DNA of 64,000 nucleotides. It comes from a virus. Shown piece after piece: positions 37,504 through 47,548 of this stretch (its first letter is position 1; every line of letters begins with the position of its first letter). The notes beneath the pieces are model-generated. The model did not search any database. It saw only the letters and a list, made by a program, of their open reading frames with translations, and had not been told where the DNA came from. The translations under genes and the position numbers were made by a program. The stretch covers positions 1 to 64,000 of the IMG/VR virus record IMGVR_UViG_3300033183_000058. One strand, written 5' to 3'.

Positions 37504-40167
37504 TTAACCTGCATCATCATCTGGTGCTGAAATTAATATTGATGGTATATAGTTTACTTCTCTGACGTTAGTTGATACAACAGGACCATTATCCAGTGTT
37601 GACCCTTCTGTTTCCTCAACGTCAGGATATTGTTTTAAAATTCCTTGTATATCTTGTGTAAACACACCTTTTGAAAATTGATTATTGACCTGTGTTACTT
37701 GATATATCAAACCTTTATATACTTGCCCAGAGCCTGTGGTTGTATTTTCTATTTCATTTTGATCTTTAAGTTCGATTGGTCTTAGATCTGCCATGCCAGT
37801 TGTTTCGTCATAGTCTTCCATAGTGTTGTAATCAACTTCAATTAAACACTCTCCTGAATCATAATCAACTGATCCGTCGGGCAAATAACCAGGATTGTTG
37901 TCTTGAACACCTAGGCTTCTCCAGAATATATCTCCCTGCTGTATATAATCAGGATCACCTAAGATTTTCATGTTTAATAATGCGTAATCTGTTGGTGAAT
38001 ATAACACCGACGCCGCACGAGCCGCTGGGTCTGCAGACAAGTCACTGCCTTGTATCACTGTTTGATCTGGTGGTCCAGGGTTTGTTGTTTCTCCTATTGT
38101 CGAAACATCTGCTTTATTTTGTGCAATCAACGGACTCGATGACACATAATACAGTGCGTTGAAGTCAACTTCGTAATTTAATATTTCTGTATTTTCTCCA
38201 GTAAACCAATATTTGTATCTTTTTTGGCAACCATTGAATTTTCTTCTAGGAAATGCAGGTGATTTAACATCACTGACTGCACTTGGAGTTACTTGATATA
38301 TTATTTTATAAGCATAATCCTTGCGAATTTCGTCCCAACCCAATACTCGAACGCTGGAAGTTATTCTATACCACTGTAATAAATTATTACTTGATTTATT
38401 TTTTACGTCTCTGGTATTAGGATCTATATATTTTTTCTGCTGTGCTGTAATCCATTCGCTGGCTCTGATACATTGATCTAATATATGTTGTATTTGACTA
38501 CCTGCGTTAATTGAAAAATTAAGTATATTTTTCTGCACTGTGTTACTTGATGTAGATATCAATGCTGGATTAACGTTGGCCATGGCCGTTCTTTCTTTTT
38601 TAGTTGTGCCTGGTGCTTTTACTTTTTGCTTACCAATACCACCTCTGAATTTAACTTCAAATTCAGGTGCAATACCAATAACGCCTTTTGCTTCTAGTTC
38701 TTTATAGTGTCTATTCAGTGATTCAAGCATGCCAGTTGACAATAATCTAGTATCATTGCCATCCACTTCTTGACTTAGTTGACCATTAAATAAATTCTCA
38801 AGTGTCTGTCCTTTAATCTCAACTTGATATTTTGCTGTTGAGTTTTTCTGACCCATAGCCTGCAAGTGATTAATTGGCACTGCTGAACACATGTATTCTA
38901 CTGCGCCTGTTGCGGCTCTTGTAGTAATATTAGTAAATTGAAATGGAATATATTTTTCTGTTAATGGTCTACTAGCAGTGACATTGACTGTGCCATCTGC
39001 ACCTGTTCCGCCACCTGTTTCAACATCAGATGCTGTAGCTGATTGTCCTTCTTCGCCGTAGAATCTTATGACCATGAGATAATGCTGTTTAATCCAATCT
39101 TTAGCACCTAGTCGTGCCTCAGGGTTTTCATTAGCTATTAAATCTTCACTGGCATTTTTTAATCTATTTAAAAATGTAAAACCATATGGTTCTGTAATTT
39201 TAAAGTTTAACTGTGTTACGTTAGTAGCACCTCTGACCTGTTGTGGCATTAGTGTCTGTATTTCTAAATCGTCAATGAAATAGTCTAGGTCAAAAAATCT
39301 ATTTCTAAATGCTCCGCCTGCAGTATACGGATCGCCTACAAATCCTCCTGGTAATCCTCCGCTGGCTAATATAGCATTAAATCCTTCAACACTTTTAACT
39401 GCCTGTGCATCTGCATCATTGGCATTTGCTTCTTCATCATAACCCATCATTTTGTTATATTGATCAGGTGTTATCATGTATATGGTTATGTTATATGTTG
39501 ATGTGCCAAATTTTGATAAAACATTACTGCTAGGATTAATTTCTTTATCATAACCTACAGCAACACGAATATTGTTTTGTCCACTCTGTGTAGTTGGATT
39601 AGTAGGTGCCTGTAGTCCGGTGTCTTCGCTGACAGCATTAGTTGTTTGATCATTAAAATCTGCAAGACCTCTAGTAGTAGTTTCATCAGCATTTGAATTA
39701 GTTTCGATAGCATTTGCACCTTGGTCTGACTCTAGTTCTGGGTTTTGAACTGTGGCATCTTCTGTTCTGTTTAATCCGTCGTCACCTGCTATCTGCGCCG
39801 CAGAATTAGTAGCATCCTCAGGCAGAGGTTCACGTGTGCCTGCATCTGCTATAGCTTGTTGTAACTCTGTTAATGCGTCAGCAGTAGTATTTCTAGACAC
39901 AGCAAGATCTGTTACTGCTTCTGCTACTCTATTACTCCATTCAGGATCACTGCGTCCTTCTAATACATTTGGTGTTTCTCTGGCTGTATTGATATTTCTA
40001 ATTAGATCACTGGCTCTTTCTACTAGATCGTTTGCCGTGTTAACAGCAAAATCAGAATTAATTGTAGCCAGATACGAATTAATGTCAGCAACAACTGCGT
40101 CAGCCTGAGCACCTAAGGCATCACGTTGAAGTTCAATCTGTTTGACATCAGCTTCTCTTAATGCCAT
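37504..40167 (-). CDS. baseplate hub-like structural protein (887 aa)
   Basis: An 887-aa protein between gp5 and gp53. The first 200 residues are acidic, Ala/Asp/Asn-rich and probably coiled coil, then disordered. The rest is a large alpha/beta body with YNITIYMITPDQYNKMMGYD, DLEIQTLMPQQVRGATNVTQ, FLNRLKNASEDL, LQWYRITSSVRVLGWDEI and FTQDIQGILKQYP. Position and size suggest a hub component, in the role of T4 gp27 next to gp5, but sequence similarity to gp27 is not evident to me. It is certainly a late structural gene. The function is inferred from location. Confidence 0.72.
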   Translation of the reverse strand: MALREADVKQIELQRDALGAQADAVVADINSYLATINSDFAVNTANDLVERASDLIRNINTARETPNVLEGRSDPEWSNRVAEAVTDLAVSRNTTADALTELQQAIADAGTREPLPEDATNSAAQIAGDDGLNRTEDATVQNPELESDQGANAIETNSNADETTTRGLADFNDQTTNAVSEDTGLQAPTNPTTQSGQNNIRVAVGYDKEINPSSNVLSKFGTSTYNITIYMITPDQYNKMMGYDEEANANDADAQAVKSVEGFNAILASGGLPGGFVGDPYTAGGAFRNRFFDLDYFIDDLEIQTLMPQQVRGATNVTQLNFKITEPYGFTFLNRLKNASEDLIANENPEARLGAKDWIKQHYLMVIRFYGEEGQSATASDVETGGGTGADGTVNVTASRPLTEKYIPFQFTNITTRAATGAVEYMCSAVPINHLQAMGQKNSTAKYQVEIKGQTLENLFNGQLSQEVDGNDTRLLSTGMLESLNRHYKELEAKGVIGIAPEFEVKFRGGIGKQKVKAPGTTKKERTAMANVNPALISTSSNTVQKNILNFSINAGSQIQHILDQCIRASEWITAQQKKYIDPNTRDVKNKSSNNLLQWYRITSSVRVLGWDEIRKDYAYKIIYQVTPSAVSDVKSPAFPRRKFNGCQKRYKYWFTGENTEILNYEVDFNALYYVSSSPLIAQNKADVSTIGETTNPGPPDQTVIQGSDLSADPAARAASVLYSPTDYALLNMKILGDPDYIQQGDIFWRSLGVQDNNPGYLPDGSVDYDSGECLIEVDYNTMEDYDETTGMADLRPIELKDQNEIENTTTGSGQVYKGLIYQVTQVNNQFSKGVFTQDIQGILKQYPDVEETEGSTLDNGPVVSTNVREVNYIPSILISAPDDDAG

Positions 40168-40168
40168 A

Positions 40169-40468
40169 TTAGAAACCTAGTGCTTTTTTAAGTGTTGAAA
40201 TTTTAGGCAAGTAGATAGTTGTTCCTACTTTAAAATCATATATAGGATCTACCAATGAGTTTGGGTTACGCTGAGCAAATACCCACCATAAATCAGAATC
40301 ATCATACAAATCTTGTGCTAATAGATCAGGACGATGTTGATAGGTCTGTGTTATTGTATATTGTTGATCATCACTATACTTTGGTATTTTACGATTCTGC
40401 ATAACACCTAGATAACCATCTTGTGTTCTTGTGGTGTAGTATGGTGACTTTGATGAATATTTTGCCAT
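40169..40468 (-). CDS. gp53: baseplate wedge protein gp53
   Basis: A 99-aa LysM-like protein. The stretch YQHRPDLLAQDLYDDSDLWW, then FAQRNPNSL, DPIYDFKVGTTIYLPK, is characteristic of gp53, which clamps wedges around the hub. T4 gp53 is about 196 aa, so this is a compact form. It shares one base with the stop of the upstream tube-cap-like gene (TAATG). Confidence 0.85.
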   Translation of the reverse strand: MAKYSSKSPYYTTRTQDGYLGVMQNRKIPKYSDDQQYTITQTYQHRPDLLAQDLYDDSDLWWVFAQRNPNSLVDPIYDFKVGTTIYLPKISTLKKALGF

Positions 40469-41277
40469 TACCAGAAACCTCTCTTAAGACCTGACCCACT
40501 GGCATAATCTTTGAGACTGAACTCTTGACTCTGTCTCTTACGTGACACAATAGGATGCAGTGTTAACATAAATTCTATTTTAGTTGGAACGTAACTTGAT
40601 GTTCTACTAGATAAATCACCTGTGCCAGATCCATAATATTTGTTTTCAGCACCTTTGCTTATGCCTTGTGTGAATAATTCAAATAGTCTTGTTAATGGTG
40701 ATCTATATCCATTTCTTGCTGTTCTTTGTTCGGATAAATCAACACCAGAATCTGCATTTGATGTTCTTACATAGTCAACGTCCGGTGGTAACACATAGTT
40801 AAATTGCTGTATTACACAAGGCTGATTATTAAATTGATCATCACCAAAACCTTCTAAGAACACCAACGGTGGTGGATTGCCACGTTCTGCTGTGTCCTGA
40901 CCATAAAACATTTTAGTTGCTGAACGGAAGAAGTGCGTTGTGGCCAACAAATAGTCTGCTTCTTTAGTTGACTGTGCTGTAAATGTTCCAGTAATTTGTA
41001 TATCGGATATTTGACTTGATTGATAAAAATACTGTTTATAGTTTGAATGTGTTGGAGTAGTTTCACTATAATTTGCTTGATAGTTAACCATGACCTGTGG
41101 TGTGTATGGAAATATAACACCATCAGTTCCTCTGAGAGGTGACAATATGCCCGGTGTGTCTGATTTATACAACACATTTGATCCAGGTGCAAGACGCATT
41201 CTAAATCGCCAATCTCTAGCATCTGTTTCTACTGTAGACTGAGCGGTTACGTCATTTGGGTTAGTAATGTCTGCCAT
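40468..41277 (-). CDS. baseplate tail-tube cap/initiator-like protein
   Basis: A 269-aa protein, first gene of the 26-kb leftward structural operon. DWRFRMRLAPGSNVLY, VIFPYTPQVMVNYQANYS and QISDIQITGTFTAQSTKEAD fit the tail-tube-like beta fold of gp48/gp54, which cap the hub and start tube assembly. I cannot tell gp48 from gp54. A late promoter-like AATAAATA is 19 bases upstream, and the gene is divergent from the gp55 gene. Confidence 0.75.
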   Translation of the reverse strand: MADITNPNDVTAQSTVETDARDWRFRMRLAPGSNVLYKSDTPGILSPLRGTDGVIFPYTPQVMVNYQANYSETTPTHSNYKQYFYQSSQISDIQITGTFTAQSTKEADYLLATTHFFRSATKMFYGQDTAERGNPPPLVFLEGFGDDQFNNQPCVIQQFNYVLPPDVDYVRTSNADSGVDLSEQRTARNGYRSPLTRLFELFTQGISKGAENKYYGSGTGDLSSRTSSYVPTKIEFMLTLHPIVSRKRQSQEFSLKDYASGSGLKRGFW

Positions 41278-41296
41278 TTATTTTCTCCGTTTCTAC

Positions 41297-41304
41297 TATT
41301 TATT
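41297..41304 (-). promoter_or_regulatory. T4-like late promoter of the leftward baseplate operon
   Basis: Minus-strand AATAAATA, 19 bases upstream of the 269-aa gene start. It would drive baseplate genes down to the terminator near 15000. Confidence 0.5.
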
Positions 41305-41347
41305 AATATCATTATAACCCATTATAATTGTCGCTTACCAAAAAAGG

Positions 41348-41375
41348 TTGACAGGGGTCTAATCGGCTGTATAAT
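41348..41375 (+). promoter_or_regulatory. near-consensus sigma70 promoter of gp55-gp47-gp46
   Basis: TTGACA at 41348-41353, a 16-base spacer, and TATAAT at 41370-41375. Both hexamers are perfect matches to the sigma70 consensus. It lies 28 bases before the gp55 GTG, which has the Shine-Dalgarno-like GGAGAAA. This marks the right-going operon as host-polymerase-driven (early or middle). Confidence 0.9.
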
Positions 41376-41403
41376 TAATAGTATTGTTAACGGAGAAACT
41401 AAC

Positions 41404-42321
41404 GTGTCAGAAGATAAAGTAATTACCAGAACCGGACGTAGAGTAAACTATCTCAACAACAGAGATATCCTTAAAGAAATACACAAGTCAAAAAAGACCT
41501 ACTGTAGTTACACTAATATTGAAACTGATTCAGACTTTGATATTATTGTTCCTGATATTAAAAAAATTAATAAAACTAGAATCAAAGAAGCACGTCAGTT
41601 AAAGATCACTAAGTGGAAAAAAGAAACAGGCGAAGAATTAAATCCTAAAGATATAGCAGATACTGATCTAGTATTTCGTGTTATGACCTGGGACCATATT
41701 CCTCTAGTGCCTAAAAAGCCTACTAAAGCACAGTTAAAGAAACGTGCTAAGATTGAGGAAATGTTTGATGACATTGAAGAAGCCAGAGAACAAGAAGATT
41801 ACGGCATTGATGATCATATTCATGCCAAAGTAAACTTTCCTCCGTTTCAACACTACAAAGTTGATGAAGATGGCGTCCCATATAAGGTAGGACAAAGCCA
41901 TTGGCGAGGTGATTTTGAAACAGGTAAGTTCTCAAAAGATCACGGACAAATGACTAACAAACTAGCTCATATGTTTATCAAATTGTGTGAGCGTTATGCT
42001 ACTAGATCAAACTGGCGTGGTTATACCTATAACGAAGAAATGCGTGGACAGGCGCTACTTCAACTATCACAAATTGGTCTACAGTTTGATGAGTCAAAAT
42101 CGGACAATCCATTTGCTTATTACACTGCGGCCATTACTAATTCATTTACTCGTGTGCTTAATATTGAAAAGAAAAACCAAAGCATCAGAGACGATATCTT
42201 AGAAATGAACGGATTGAATCCAAGTTGGACTAGACAAAACGCCGATGTTGATGCTAAACTAGAAGATAAGTTTTACGAAAAGCAACGAGAAAAACAAAAA
42301 GAGAAACAAAAATCAAAGTAA
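41404..42321 (+). CDS. gp55: late transcription sigma factor gp55
   Basis: A 305-aa sigma factor for late genes. The core near 195-265 (YATRSNWRGYTYNEEMRGQ, then FAYYTAAITNSFTRVLNIEK, IRDDIL) matches the region-2-like part of T4 gp55, which recognises TATAAATA with the host RNA polymerase core. It is longer than T4 gp55 (185 aa), mainly through an N-terminal charged part; the C-terminus is Lys/Gln/Glu-rich. The start is GTG with a good upstream Shine-Dalgarno site. It opens the rightward operon under a sigma70 promoter, so that it can be made by the host enzyme before late transcription. Confidence 0.93.
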   Translation: MSEDKVITRTGRRVNYLNNRDILKEIHKSKKTYCSYTNIETDSDFDIIVPDIKKINKTRIKEARQLKITKWKKETGEELNPKDIADTDLVFRVMTWDHIPLVPKKPTKAQLKKRAKIEEMFDDIEEAREQEDYGIDDHIHAKVNFPPFQHYKVDEDGVPYKVGQSHWRGDFETGKFSKDHGQMTNKLAHMFIKLCERYATRSNWRGYTYNEEMRGQALLQLSQIGLQFDESKSDNPFAYYTAAITNSFTRVLNIEKKNQSIRDDILEMNGLNPSWTRQNADVDAKLEDKFYEKQREKQKEKQKSK

Positions 42322-42346
42322 AACCCTGTAACTACTAAGGAAGGTT

Positions 42347-43363
42347 ATGGCAAATTTATTTAAGAAGGCGGCTGTCCTTACTGACATTCACTTTGGACTA
42401 AAGTCAAACTCAACTACACACAACGAAGACTGTTTAAATTTCGTAAAATGGTTTATTGAAAAAGCCAAAGCGGAAGGTTGTGAAACCTGTATTATGATGG
42501 GCGACTGGCACAACAACCGTGCCGCAATCAATATCGTCACACTCAACTATAGTTTAACAGCACTAGAACTACTAGGCGATGCTTTTGATCGTGTGTTCTT
42601 TATTCCAGGTAATCACGACTTATACTACAGAGACAGGCGTGACATACAGTCAGCAAGTTGGGCTAAACATATCAAAAACGTTCACATCATGAACGACTTC
42701 TACTCAGAGGGCGATGTTCAATTCATACCTTGGCTGGTTGGTGACGAAGCAAAGAAAGTTAAAAAGATGGAAGGCAAGTATGCTTTTGGACATCTAGAGT
42801 TACCTCACTTCTTTATGAATGCTATGGTGCAGATGCCAGACACAGGTGAGATACAGCGTGAAGACTTCCGTGGATTAGAATCTGTTTATACAGGACATTT
42901 CCATAAACGTCAAAGCCATAATAACATTATCTATACTGGTAACTGCTTTCCTCACAACTACGCAGACGCAGGCGATGATGACAGAGGTATGACCATTATT
43001 GAATGGGGTAAAGATCCAGAATATCATTCATGGCCACAACAACCTAGATATCGTGTCTATAACTTAGATGAGATGCTGAACAATCCAGAAGAACTCTGTA
43101 AGGAAAAGATGCACATCCGTGTGAACTTGAATATTGATATTAGTTATGAAGAAGCAAGTTTCATCCGTGAGGAGTTTGTAGGCAAATACAACCTACGTGA
43201 ACTTACACTGATACCTGTTAAGAAAGATGTAGAGTTTGCAGATGTTCAACCAGGAGAGTTGAAGTTCGAATCGGTTGACACCATAGTAACAAATCAGTTA
43301 ACATCAATAGAAAGCGATCATTACGATCCTAAACTACTATTAGAAATTTACAGAGATCTATAA
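42347..43363 (+). CDS. gp47: recombination nuclease subunit gp47 (Mre11-like)
   Basis: A 338-aa metallophosphoesterase. The phosphodiesterase motifs are in order: DIHFG near 14, GDWHNN near 52, GNHD near 87, GHLELPHFF near 143 and GHFHKR near 181. With gp46 it forms the Mre11-Rad50-like complex that resects DNA ends for recombination-dependent replication. Length agrees with T4 gp47 (339 aa). It ends in TAA followed directly by the TTG start of gp46. A Shine-Dalgarno-like AAGGAAGG precedes its ATG. Confidence 0.95.
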   Translation: MANLFKKAAVLTDIHFGLKSNSTTHNEDCLNFVKWFIEKAKAEGCETCIMMGDWHNNRAAINIVTLNYSLTALELLGDAFDRVFFIPGNHDLYYRDRRDIQSASWAKHIKNVHIMNDFYSEGDVQFIPWLVGDEAKKVKKMEGKYAFGHLELPHFFMNAMVQMPDTGEIQREDFRGLESVYTGHFHKRQSHNNIIYTGNCFPHNYADAGDDDRGMTIIEWGKDPEYHSWPQQPRYRVYNLDEMLNNPEELCKEKMHIRVNLNIDISYEEASFIREEFVGKYNLRELTLIPVKKDVEFADVQPGELKFESVDTIVTNQLTSIESDHYDPKLLLEIYRDL

Positions 43364-45133
43364 TTGTTTAAACTAAAAACACTAACAGTTAAAAACTTTA
43401 TGAGTGTGGGTAATGCCACGCAGGCAGTTAACTTTGATCGTAGAGACCTAACACTAGTATTAGGTGTTAATATCGATCTCGGAGGCGATGATAGTGGCGC
43501 AAGGAATGGAACAGGTAAGACCACTATCATTAACGCCCTTTCATATGCACTGTTTGGACAAGCATTGACCAACATCAAACGTGATAACTTGATTAACAAA
43601 ACAAACTCAAAAGGTATGTTGGTTTCATTAGACTTTGAACATAATGGACAGCAGTATAAAATAGAACGTGGACGTAAGAAAAATGTCATGCGTTTTTATG
43701 TAGGTGATGAGGAACAAGAAATCACAGACATGGCACAGGGCGATAGTCGAGAAACACAAAAATATATTGAATCAATGTTGGGCATGAGTCATGAGATGTT
43801 CAAACATTTGGTTGCACTAAACACCTACACTGATCCTTTTTTAAATCTACGTGCTAACGATCAAAAAGATATCATTGAACAGTTGCTTGGTATTACCATG
43901 CTTTCAGAAAAAGCAGATGCTCTTAAAGAAAAACTTAAAGAAACTAGAGATGCAATCAAAGAAGAAGAATATCGCATCAAAGCACAGCAGGAAGCCAACG
44001 CTAAGATCAAAGATCAAATTGAAGGTCTCAAACGTAGACAAACATTATGGATTCAGAAAAAAGAAGATGATATCGATTATCTAAATGCAGGACTAGCAAA
44101 ACTAGAAGAGATTGATATTGAAAAAGAGTTAGAGCTACACAAAGAACTTAAGACGTGGAAGGAACAATCTACACAGATAGAACAAGTTCAAACAGCAATC
44201 AAACAAGCAGAGCGTGACTACAAGCGTGAAGAAGATGCTATCGGTAAACTAAAAGCAGACTTAGAGTTAGTTAGAGAACATAAGTGTCATGCCTGTGGAC
44301 AAGAGGTGCATGATGAGAAACATGGTGAGATTCTAGCACAAAAAGAAGCAAGTCTTAAGGATGCTGAACAAGAACACGAGCGTCACTACACAACCTATCA
44401 AGAACTAGTTAAAGCAGAACAAGAATTGGGTGCTTTAGGTATTAGACCAGAAACATTCTACTCAGATGAAAAAGATGCTTATGAACACAAAAGTTCTATG
44501 GCTAACTTAGAATCACAGATTAAACAACGTGAAGCAGAAGAAGACCCATATGATGAACAGATCAAAGAGATGGAAGAAAGTGCAGAGTCTGAGATAGATT
44601 ATTCCACAACGAATGATCTAGAAAAACTGCGTGAGCATCAAGAGTTCTTACAAAAATTGTTAACAAACAAAGATAGTTTTATTAGAAAACGTATCATCGA
44701 TCAAAACTTGAGTTATCTTAATTCACGGTTAAGTTATTATCTTGACAAGATTGGACTGCCACACACAGTCACCTTCCTTAGCGATCTGTCAGTAGAGATA
44801 CAGGAACTTGGCCGTGAGTTAGATTTTGATAACTTGTCTAGAGGTGAACGTAATAGACTGATACTTTCACTGTCGTGGTCATTCCGTGATGTCTATGAAA
44901 GCCTCTACGACCCTATTAACTTACTATTCATTGATGAATTGATTGATAGTGGTATGGATTCTAGTGGTGTTGAATCAGCACTGGCAATCCTTAAGAAGAT
45001 GTCAAGAGAGCATAACAAGTCAATATGGCTAGTGTCACACAAAGATGAACTAGCAGGTCGTGTTAATAATATTATGACTGTGACTAAAGAGAATGGTTTT
45101 ACTACATACGGTAACGACGTTGAAACAGTTTAG
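43364..45133 (+). CDS. gp46: recombination nuclease subunit gp46 (Rad50-like ATPase)
   Basis: A 589-aa SMC/Rad50-type ATPase. Walker A is GARNGTGKTT at 45-54, the coiled-coil arms run from about 190 to 430, the zinc hook CHACGQ is at 308-313, the signature LSRGERNRL follows near 500, and the Walker B is LLFIDELID. It pairs with gp47. The start is TTG immediately after the gp47 stop (TAATTG). Its 3' end overlaps the next gene by about 41 bases. T4 gp46 is 560 aa. Confidence 0.95.
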   Translation: MFKLKTLTVKNFMSVGNATQAVNFDRRDLTLVLGVNIDLGGDDSGARNGTGKTTIINALSYALFGQALTNIKRDNLINKTNSKGMLVSLDFEHNGQQYKIERGRKKNVMRFYVGDEEQEITDMAQGDSRETQKYIESMLGMSHEMFKHLVALNTYTDPFLNLRANDQKDIIEQLLGITMLSEKADALKEKLKETRDAIKEEEYRIKAQQEANAKIKDQIEGLKRRQTLWIQKKEDDIDYLNAGLAKLEEIDIEKELELHKELKTWKEQSTQIEQVQTAIKQAERDYKREEDAIGKLKADLELVREHKCHACGQEVHDEKHGEILAQKEASLKDAEQEHERHYTTYQELVKAEQELGALGIRPETFYSDEKDAYEHKSSMANLESQIKQREAEEDPYDEQIKEMEESAESEIDYSTTNDLEKLREHQEFLQKLLTNKDSFIRKRIIDQNLSYLNSRLSYYLDKIGLPHTVTFLSDLSVEIQELGRELDFDNLSRGERNRLILSLSWSFRDVYESLYDPINLLFIDELIDSGMDSSGVESALAILKKMSREHNKSIWLVSHKDELAGRVNNIMTVTKENGFTTYGNDVETV

Positions 45134-46034
45134 TAATACACCAATAAAGTTGTTACATCTAGAACCTACAACAGACTGTAACGTTGCTTGTCCTCAGTGC
45201 AATAGAACTATCGGACTTCCTTACTACAATGATAAAAAAGATAGATCTGAACTTTCGTTAGACGATATTAAAAAATTATTTACTGTAGAATTTATAAAAA
45301 ACCTTGACAAAATGTTTATGTGTGGAAACTTTGGCGAGCCTGCGGCCGCTAAGGATTGCCTGGATATATTTCGTTACTTTAAGGAAGTTAACCCTAACAT
45401 AACACTGGGCATGAATACCAATGGTAGTCTACGAACCAAAGGCTGGTGGAAGGAACTTGCTGAAATCTTTTCAGGTCCATTGGATTATGTTGTTTGGTCA
45501 ATTGACGGATTAGAAGATACCAATCATATCTATCGTGTTAACGCAGTATGGGATAAGATTATTGAAAATAGTCAAGCATTTATATCAGCAGGCGGCTCAG
45601 CACATTGGGATATGCTGATATTTGACTATAATGAACATCAAGTTGATCAAGCAGAAAGTCTAGCACGTGAACTAGGATTTAGTTGGTTCAGGGCAAAAGT
45701 AAGTAAACGTTTTGACTATGCTCCTGTTGGGTTTTTAGAACCACCTAAGAGTTGGAATAAACCCAATGTTGTTGAAGCAGATAAAATTGAATGTATAGCC
45801 CTTAGAGAGCAAAGTTTATATGTTGCCGCAAATGGTGAAATTTTACCTTGTTGCTGGTTTGGTGCAGAGGCATTCAGTTTAGATCAAAAAGCCAAAGAGC
45901 TAACAAAAGATTTAACTAAATTAGAACATAGTTGGACCAGCGACCCCCATAGGATTTGCTTGACTACTTGTGGTGTAGATGAACAAGGAACAAGTTTTGA
46001 TAAACAATGGCAAAGAGAAACACAACTTCGTTAG
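45093..46034 (+). CDS. radical SAM/SPASM protein (6)
   Basis: A 313-aa radical SAM protein of a different type from the leftward cluster. The catalytic motif comes early: CNVACPQC at 29-36, preceded by HLEPTTD. The C-terminal auxiliary cluster has CIALREQSLYVAANGEILPC and a final CLTTC, as in SPASM-type peptide- or sugar-modifying enzymes. I kept the ATG at 45093; a TTG at 45120 is in frame and would reduce the overlap with gp46 from 41 to 14 bases. Its 3' end overlaps the next gene by 28 bases. It resembles the 370-aa protein at 48068, so the two are likely paralogues. Confidence 0.88.
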   Translation: MVLLHTVTTLKQFSNTPIKLLHLEPTTDCNVACPQCNRTIGLPYYNDKKDRSELSLDDIKKLFTVEFIKNLDKMFMCGNFGEPAAAKDCLDIFRYFKEVNPNITLGMNTNGSLRTKGWWKELAEIFSGPLDYVVWSIDGLEDTNHIYRVNAVWDKIIENSQAFISAGGSAHWDMLIFDYNEHQVDQAESLARELGFSWFRAKVSKRFDYAPVGFLEPPKSWNKPNVVEADKIECIALREQSLYVAANGEILPCCWFGAEAFSLDQKAKELTKDLTKLEHSWTSDPHRICLTTCGVDEQGTSFDKQWQRETQLR

Positions 46035-47548
46035 ACATAGCACTATTAAGTGTTCCAAGAATTGCACCTGTGAGGCCACAGATGGCTCCTGCTGTCTTAA
46101 AGGGTATATGCAATAAACTTGATCTATCATCTAAAATATTAGATCTTAATCAAGACTTTTATCTAAAGTGGGGTAAACAAAACGAATCAGCAGTTCAGAC
46201 TTTAGATGATTACTTTATTGAATTCTCTAAATCATTAGATTCTAATATTAAAGACATTTACTACCAATGGATAGACTCTTGGGTTGAGCAAATTAACAAA
46301 CTCAATCCTAAGCATATAGGTATCAGTGTGTTCAGTTGGCAAAGCCAAAGATTTACTAGAGATCTATTAACACGCCTCAGACCTAAAACCCAGGCAATAA
46401 TACACATTGGCGGTCAAGGTCTAACACATAATCAAAATTTAAGTGCTCACTGGTCAAGCCGAGTAACATTTGGATGGGAGATGTTAGATTCTAATCTCAT
46501 CGATTACTTTATGAAAGGCGAAAGCGAAGAAACATTTGAACGTTTCTTACAGGGAGAAAGAGATTTACCTGGACTCAACAATGATTCTGTTGTTAAGTTT
46601 TCAGCATTAGACAATGTGCCTTTGCCTGACTATGATGATTTAGACATACAAGGATACCAAAATGGTTATAGTGCCGGTGTGTTGCCTATAGAAAGCAGTC
46701 GCGGTTGTGTGCGTAGTTGTAGTTTTTGCGAAATGAGTTCAATGCACGGTAACTTCAGACGTAAGTCAGGACACAGTGTAGCACGTGAAATGATTGAATA
46801 TTATAAAAAATATGGAGTTAGAGATTTCTATTTCCATGACGATCTAATGAACGGTAATCTAGATGATTTTAGAGACACCCTTAATGATCTAATAGAATTT
46901 TATGAACAAGAAAATTTAGGAGATGCTTACTTTAGTTTAAGTGGGTATTGGATCATACGTAGCCAGCGACAGTTTGGAGTCAAAGATTGGCAGACACTAA
47001 AACGTGCAGGTGGTAACTTGTTTGTAGTTGGTATCGAAACAGGATCAGATAGATTAAGAAAAATAGTTCGTAAAGGATTTACCAACAAAGATCTAGAGTT
47101 CAGTGTTAAACAAATGAGTAACAATGGTCTTAAGTTTTACTTTATGTTAATATCAGGCATACCTGGAGAAACCAAACAAGACTTTCAAGATACATTAGAT
47201 ATGCTGACTAATTGGCAACGTTATGTTGCAGACGGAACTATTATTGGTATTAATCTAGGAACAACAGCAACTATCGAAGAAGGCACAGACTTTTATAACA
47301 AGCCTGAGAAATACAATGTTGTTGGCTTCCAAGGTAAAAAGCCACAGGGCATCAACTGGATGAGTTTAGACACACCTGAATTAGATTATAAAGAACGTGT
47401 GCGTAGAAGAATTAAAATACAAGAACACGTTATGAGTTTAGGTTATCCATTATGGAAAGGTGATGATCATCTTAAGATAATCAAAGATCAATATATCCTT
47501 AATAAGGATCAATGGGAACAGTATCGTTCAGGATTAATAATGCCGTGA
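46007..47548 (+). CDS. radical SAM protein with B12-binding-like N-terminal domain (7)
   Basis: A 513-aa protein. The first 170 residues form a Rossmann-like domain (IALLSVPRIAP, HIGISVFSWQSQ, AIIHIGGQGLT) like that of cobalamin-binding radical SAM enzymes, although the base-off DxHxxG motif is not visible. The SAM cluster is at Cys234, 238 and 241 (SSRGCVRSCSFCEM), and VGIETGSDRLRK and ISGIPGETKQD are typical of the BchE/RimO-like half of the family. Such enzymes methylate unreactive carbons or rearrange rings. It overlaps both neighbours (28 and 37 bases). Confidence 0.88.
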   Translation: MAKRNTTSLDIALLSVPRIAPVRPQMAPAVLKGICNKLDLSSKILDLNQDFYLKWGKQNESAVQTLDDYFIEFSKSLDSNIKDIYYQWIDSWVEQINKLNPKHIGISVFSWQSQRFTRDLLTRLRPKTQAIIHIGGQGLTHNQNLSAHWSSRVTFGWEMLDSNLIDYFMKGESEETFERFLQGERDLPGLNNDSVVKFSALDNVPLPDYDDLDIQGYQNGYSAGVLPIESSRGCVRSCSFCEMSSMHGNFRRKSGHSVAREMIEYYKKYGVRDFYFHDDLMNGNLDDFRDTLNDLIEFYEQENLGDAYFSLSGYWIIRSQRQFGVKDWQTLKRAGGNLFVVGIETGSDRLRKIVRKGFTNKDLEFSVKQMSNNGLKFYFMLISGIPGETKQDFQDTLDMLTNWQRYVADGTIIGINLGTTATIEEGTDFYNKPEKYNVVGFQGKKPQGINWMSLDTPELDYKERVRRRIKIQEHVMSLGYPLWKGDDHLKIIKDQYILNKDQWEQYRSGLIMP

